Of a DNA stretch of 7,254 nt, positions 4,790 to 7,254 are shown piece by piece; within the stretch, counting starts at the first letter, position 1, and each line of letters opens with the position of its first letter. Location: NCBI GenBank assembly GCA_015484715.1, contig WFUY01000426.1, positions 1 to 7,254 of the forward strand, in the 5' to 3' direction. The notes under the pieces are model-generated. The model searched no databases. It was not told the origin of the DNA and was given only the letters and a program-made list of their open reading frames with translations. Source of the DNA: Thermoflexales bacterium. Lineage in GTDB: Bacteria > Chloroflexota > Anaerolineae > S140-20. Both the position numbers and the translations under genes were made by a program.

Positions 4790-6571
4790 ATGGCGCGCAA
4801 CATCCTGGTGGCCGTTGCCTGGCCTTACGCTTCCGCCAACATCCACGTGGGAAACCTGGGGGGCGCTTACCTGCCGGCCGACATCTACGCCCGCTACCAC
4901 CGACTGGCCGGCGACCGGGTCCTGATGGTCTCCGGCTCCGACAGCCACGGCACCCCCATCACCGTGGCCGCCGACCGGGAGGGCGTGCACCCCCGCGATC
5001 TCTTCGAGCGCTACCACCGCCACTTCCTGGACCTCTTCGTGGCGATGGGGTTGAGCTACGACCTCTTCACCCACACCGACACGGAGAACCACCACCGGGT
5101 GGCCCAGGACATCTTCCTGCGGCTGCACGAGAACGGCTTCCTCCTGCGCAAGCGGGAGAAACAGCTCTATTCCACCACCGAGGGCCGCTTCCTGCCCGAC
5201 CGCTACGTGGAGGGCACCTGCCCCTTCTGCGGCTACGAGCACGCCCGGGGCGACCAGTGCGAGCACTGCGGTCGGCTGATGGACCCCCTGGAGCTGATCA
5301 ACCCCCGCAGCCGCATTGACGGCAGCACCCCCATCGTGCGGGAGACAGAGCACTTCTACCTCAATCTGCCCGCCTTCAGCGAGGCCCTCAAAGCCTGGCT
5401 CCAGGCCGGCAAGGCCCACTGGCGGCCCCAGGTCCTCAACTTCGCCCGCAACATGGTCGAGCAGGGGCTCCAGCCCCGCCCCATCACCCGCGATCTGGAC
5501 TGGGGCATCCCGGTTCCCCTCCCCGGCTGGGAGGGCAAGTGCCTCTACGTTTGGTTCGAGGCGGTGATCGGCTACCTCTCCGCCTCCATCGAGTGGGCTC
5601 AACACCGGGGGACGCCCGAGGTCTGGAAGGATTGGTGGTACGACCCCGAGGCCCGCACCACCTACTTCATCGGCAAGGACAACATCGTCTTCCACGCCGT
5701 CATCTGGCCGGCCCAACTGATGGGCACCGTCCGCCTCTACGAGGATGACCCCGACCGGCGTCTCAACCTCCCCTGGCACGTCCCGGCCAACGAGTTCGTC
5801 ACCCTGGAGGGGCGGAAGATCTCCGGCAGCCGCAACTGGGCCATCTGGGTGGACGATTACCTGACCCGCTACGACCCCGACCCGCTGCGCTACTACCTGA
5901 CGGCCAACGCGCCGGAGACGCGGGACACCGACTTCTCCTGGGCCGACTTCCTGCGCCGCAACAACGACGAACTGGTCGCCACCTGGGGCAACCTGGTCCA
6001 CCGCACCCTCAACTTCGCCTACCGGAACTTCGAGGGGCGGATCCCCATCCCCGGCTTGATGGACCAGCGGGACGTGGAGCTGCTGGCGACCATAGACGTC
6101 GCCTTCAAGCCCATCGGCCGGCTCATCGAGGTCGCCCAGTTCAAGGCCGCCCTGAGCGAGGTGATGGCTCTGGCCCGCCAGGTCAACGCCTACTTGGACG
6201 AGAAGAGCCCCTGGTTCCAGATCAAGGAGGACCGGCAGGCGGCCGGCACGACCATCTACGTGGCATTGCGGGCCATTGATTCCCTCAAGGTCCTCTTCTC
6301 TCCCTTCCTCCCCTTCTCCAGCCAGCGGCTCCACGAGATGCTGGGTTATGAGGGGACCATCATCGGCGAGCAGCGGATCGAACTCTACCGGGAGCGGGAG
6401 CGGACCCACCTGGCCCTGACCTACGACGGCAGCCGGTTGGCGGCGTCGTGGAAGGCCAGCGAACTGCCGGCCGGTCAGCCCCTGGCCAAGCCCAAGCCCC
6501 TCTTCAAGAAGCTGGATGAGTCCATCGTTGAGGAAGAGTTGGCCCGGTTGCGAGCCGGAAGTGCTGGGTAG
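4790..6571 (+). CDS. metG: Methionyl-tRNA synthetase
   Basis: 593 aa, cytoplasmic class I aminoacyl-tRNA synthetase that charges tRNA(Met) using ATP and methionine. The Rossmann-fold start (MARNILVAVAWPYASANIHVGN) carries the HIGH-type motif as HVGN at residues 19-22. A zinc knuckle follows with C144, C147, C157 and C160. The second signature is KISGS at 343-347 in place of KMSKS; variants such as KFSTS are known in archaeal-type MetRS, so activity is expected. PETRDTDFSW and NNDELVATWGN, typical of the junction to the anticodon-binding helical domain, follow. There is no C-terminal EMAP/tRNA-binding domain. The open frame continues upstream to 4529, but the ATG at 4790 is preferred because of its ribosome binding site and because the conserved N-terminus begins there. 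Codon third positions are almost all C or G. It is divergent from the zinc-ribbon/ccm genes. Confidence 0.96.
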   Translation: MARNILVAVAWPYASANIHVGNLGGAYLPADIYARYHRLAGDRVLMVSGSDSHGTPITVAADREGVHPRDLFERYHRHFLDLFVAMGLSYDLFTHTDTENHHRVAQDIFLRLHENGFLLRKREKQLYSTTEGRFLPDRYVEGTCPFCGYEHARGDQCEHCGRLMDPLELINPRSRIDGSTPIVRETEHFYLNLPAFSEALKAWLQAGKAHWRPQVLNFARNMVEQGLQPRPITRDLDWGIPVPLPGWEGKCLYVWFEAVIGYLSASIEWAQHRGTPEVWKDWWYDPEARTTYFIGKDNIVFHAVIWPAQLMGTVRLYEDDPDRRLNLPWHVPANEFVTLEGRKISGSRNWAIWVDDYLTRYDPDPLRYYLTANAPETRDTDFSWADFLRRNNDELVATWGNLVHRTLNFAYRNFEGRIPIPGLMDQRDVELLATIDVAFKPIGRLIEVAQFKAALSEVMALARQVNAYLDEKSPWFQIKEDRQAAGTTIYVALRAIDSLKVLFSPFLPFSSQRLHEMLGYEGTIIGEQRIELYRERERTHLALTYDGSRLAASWKASELPAGQPLAKPKPLFKKLDESIVEEELARLRAGSAG

Positions 6572-6621
6572 TCGCTTGGTCACTCGGTCGGGTGGTCGAG
6601 TGGTCGGATGGTCGGGTGGTC
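6570..6621. repeat. 8-nt tandem repeat (GGTCGGGT type) starting at the metG stop
   Basis: Six and a half degenerate copies of an 8-mer: AGTCGCTT, GGTCACTC, GGTCGGGT, GGTCGAGT, GGTCGGAT, GGTCGGGT, GGTC. The first unit overlaps the last two bases of the TAG stop codon. Confidence 0.85.
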
Positions 6622-6645
6622 CTCAGTCCTTGGTCCTTAGTCCTC
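6618..6645. repeat. 7-nt tandem repeat (RGTCCTY)
   Basis: Four copies in phase: GGTCCTC, AGTCCTT, GGTCCTT, AGTCCTC. It shares GGTC with the end of the preceding 8-nt block, so the period changes from 8 to 7 without a break. Confidence 0.85.
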
Positions 6646-6650
6646 GGCCC

Positions 6651-6697
6651 GCCGCCAGGCCGCTAGGCCGCTAGGCGCTAGGCCGCCAGGTCGCTTG
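6651..6697. repeat. 8-nt tandem repeat (GCCGCTAG)
   Basis: Units are GCCGCCAG, GCCGCTAG, GCCGCTAG, GCGCTAG (one base lost), GCCGCCAG, GTCGCTTG. The last unit lies in GTCGCTTGGTC (6690-6700), identical to 6571-6581 at the start of the tract. Confidence 0.85.
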
Positions 6698-6702
6698 GTC
6701 GT

Positions 6703-7254
6703 ATGCAGTCTCCAGTCCTCAGTCCTCGGTCCTCGGTGCCTGATGCCCATCGCGCGGTCGGCGGTCGGTGGCCCGGTGGGGTGCTGCTCCTGATCCTCCT
6801 GGCCTACCTGGTCATCGGCTTCCTCTACGCGGCCAAGACGCCCGCCTGGCAGGTTCCCGACGAGCCGGCCCACTACAACTACATCCGCCACCTGGCGGAG
6901 ACGGGCCGCTTCCCCGTCCTGGAGATGGGGGACTACGACCAGGACTACCTGGCCCGCCTCACCGCCGAGCGCTTCCCCCCGGACCTCCCCATCGAGCCCC
7001 TGGAGTACGAGGACCATCAGCCGCCCCTCTACTACCTCCTGGCCGCGCCCCTCTACCGGCTGGCGGGGGGCAGGTTGCTTCCCTTGCGCCTCCTTTCCCT
7101 GCTGCTGGGGGCCGGCCTGATCCCCCTGGCCTACGCCGTCGCCCACACCCTCTACCCCCACCGCCCGACCATCGCCCTGGGGACGGCGGCCTTCGTCGCC
7201 TTCCTGCCCCAGCACGTGGCGATGATGGCCGGCGTCAACAACGATGCCCTGGCC
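6703..7254 (+). CDS. Membrane glycosyltransferase-like protein (GT39/ArnT or DUF2142 type), N-terminal part
   Basis: 184 codons are visible and the gene runs off the right edge. Membrane segments lie at about residues 27-43, 126-147 and 156-178. Between the first two is a conserved extracytoplasmic loop: PDEPAHYNYIRHLAETGRFP (52-71) with the Asp-Glu pair D53/E54, then DHQPPLYYLLAAPLYRL (104-120); FLPQHVAMMAGVNNDALA follows at 167-184. This acidic loop and the HQPPLYY segment are typical of polyprenyl-phosphate-dependent GT-C glycosyltransferases, which move sugars onto lipids, glycans or proteins outside the cell. Sugar and acceptor cannot be told. The start is uncertain: ATG 6703 is the only ATG in frame and has a weak ribosome binding site, while GTG 6736 and GTG 6781 are alternatives. 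The first ~24 residues are encoded by the tandem repeat tract and are low-complexity. It lies 131 bp after metG. Confidence 0.7.
   Translation, partial: MQSPVLSPRSSVPDAHRAVGGRWPGGVLLLILLAYLVIGFLYAAKTPAWQVPDEPAHYNYIRHLAETGRFPVLEMGDYDQDYLARLTAERFPPDLPIEPLEYEDHQPPLYYLLAAPLYRLAGGRLLPLRLLSLLLGAGLIPLAYAVAHTLYPHRPTIALGTAAFVAFLPQHVAMMAGVNNDALA
6706..6774. repeat. 7-nt tandem repeat running into the next gene
   Basis: Heptamers CAGTCTC, CAGTCCT, CAGTCCT, CGGTCCT, CGGTGCC, TGATGCC (6706-6747), then after six bases GCGGTCG, GCGGTCG, GTGGCCC (6754-6774). The block resembles the RGTCCTY repeat at 6618-6645 and overlaps the predicted first codons of the following gene. Confidence 0.7.

Noticed and set aside
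4772..6583. 603-codon open frame on the minus strand opposite metG
   Set aside because: It is antisense to a clearly conserved metG. Its length follows from the strong C/G third-base bias of metG, and the product is low-complexity, rich in G, V, Q and L, with no domain.
6570..6774. CRISPR array
   Set aside because: The repeat units are 7-8 nt in direct tandem without spacers, unlike the longer repeats separated by unique spacers of a CRISPR array.
6637..7215. 192-codon open frame on the minus strand opposite the glycosyltransferase
   Set aside because: The opposite strand has recognisable conserved segments (PDEPAHY, HQPPLYY). The antisense product is Gly/Gln/Val-rich and its end is encoded by the tandem repeats.

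Overview
The window is GC-rich bacterial DNA with dense, short-spaced genes. The cytochrome c maturation proteins (four-cysteine CcmH, CxxxY-type CcmE) and the 7-8 nt tandem repeats after metG suggest a member of the Chloroflexota, probably Anaerolineae-like. This placement rests on remembered family features, not on a search, and is moderate confidence.

Left half (1-4364, all minus strand, so read right to left): a membrane-anchored zinc-ribbon protein of unknown function (3375-4364), then a System I cytochrome c maturation (Ccm) cluster: ccmE (2730-3254), ccmF (690-2684), ccmH (141-638) and the N-terminal end of a probable ccmG-type thioredoxin-like protein (1-136, cut by the window edge). 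CcmE is the periplasmic heme chaperone, CcmF the membrane synthetase that attaches heme, and CcmH and CcmG keep the apocytochrome CxxCH cysteines reduced. The heme export genes ccmA, ccmB, ccmC and ccmD are not in the window. CcmE carries the variant Cys-x3-Tyr heme-binding motif instead of His-x3-Tyr, yet a CcmH is encoded beside it.

Middle (4365-4789): a divergent regulatory region. A strong minus-strand promoter (TTGAAG-N17-TATAAT) serves the zinc-ribbon gene, and an extended -10 on the plus strand serves metG. The two -10 elements are near-identical inverted copies of TGTGTGGTAYAAT. The metG leader is about 225 nt long and contains a 13-bp perfect stem enclosing two smaller hairpins. I do not recognise it as a known riboswitch or T-box.

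Right half (4790-7254, plus strand): metG (methionyl-tRNA synthetase, complete, 593 aa), a 7-8 nt tandem repeat tract beginning at its stop codon (6570 to about 6774), then the 5' part of a multi-pass membrane glycosyltransferase-like gene (6703 to the edge) whose predicted N-terminus lies inside the repeat tract. metG and this gene have markedly more C/G-ending codons than the ccm genes.

No tRNA, rRNA, CRISPR array, insertion sequence or phage gene was found.
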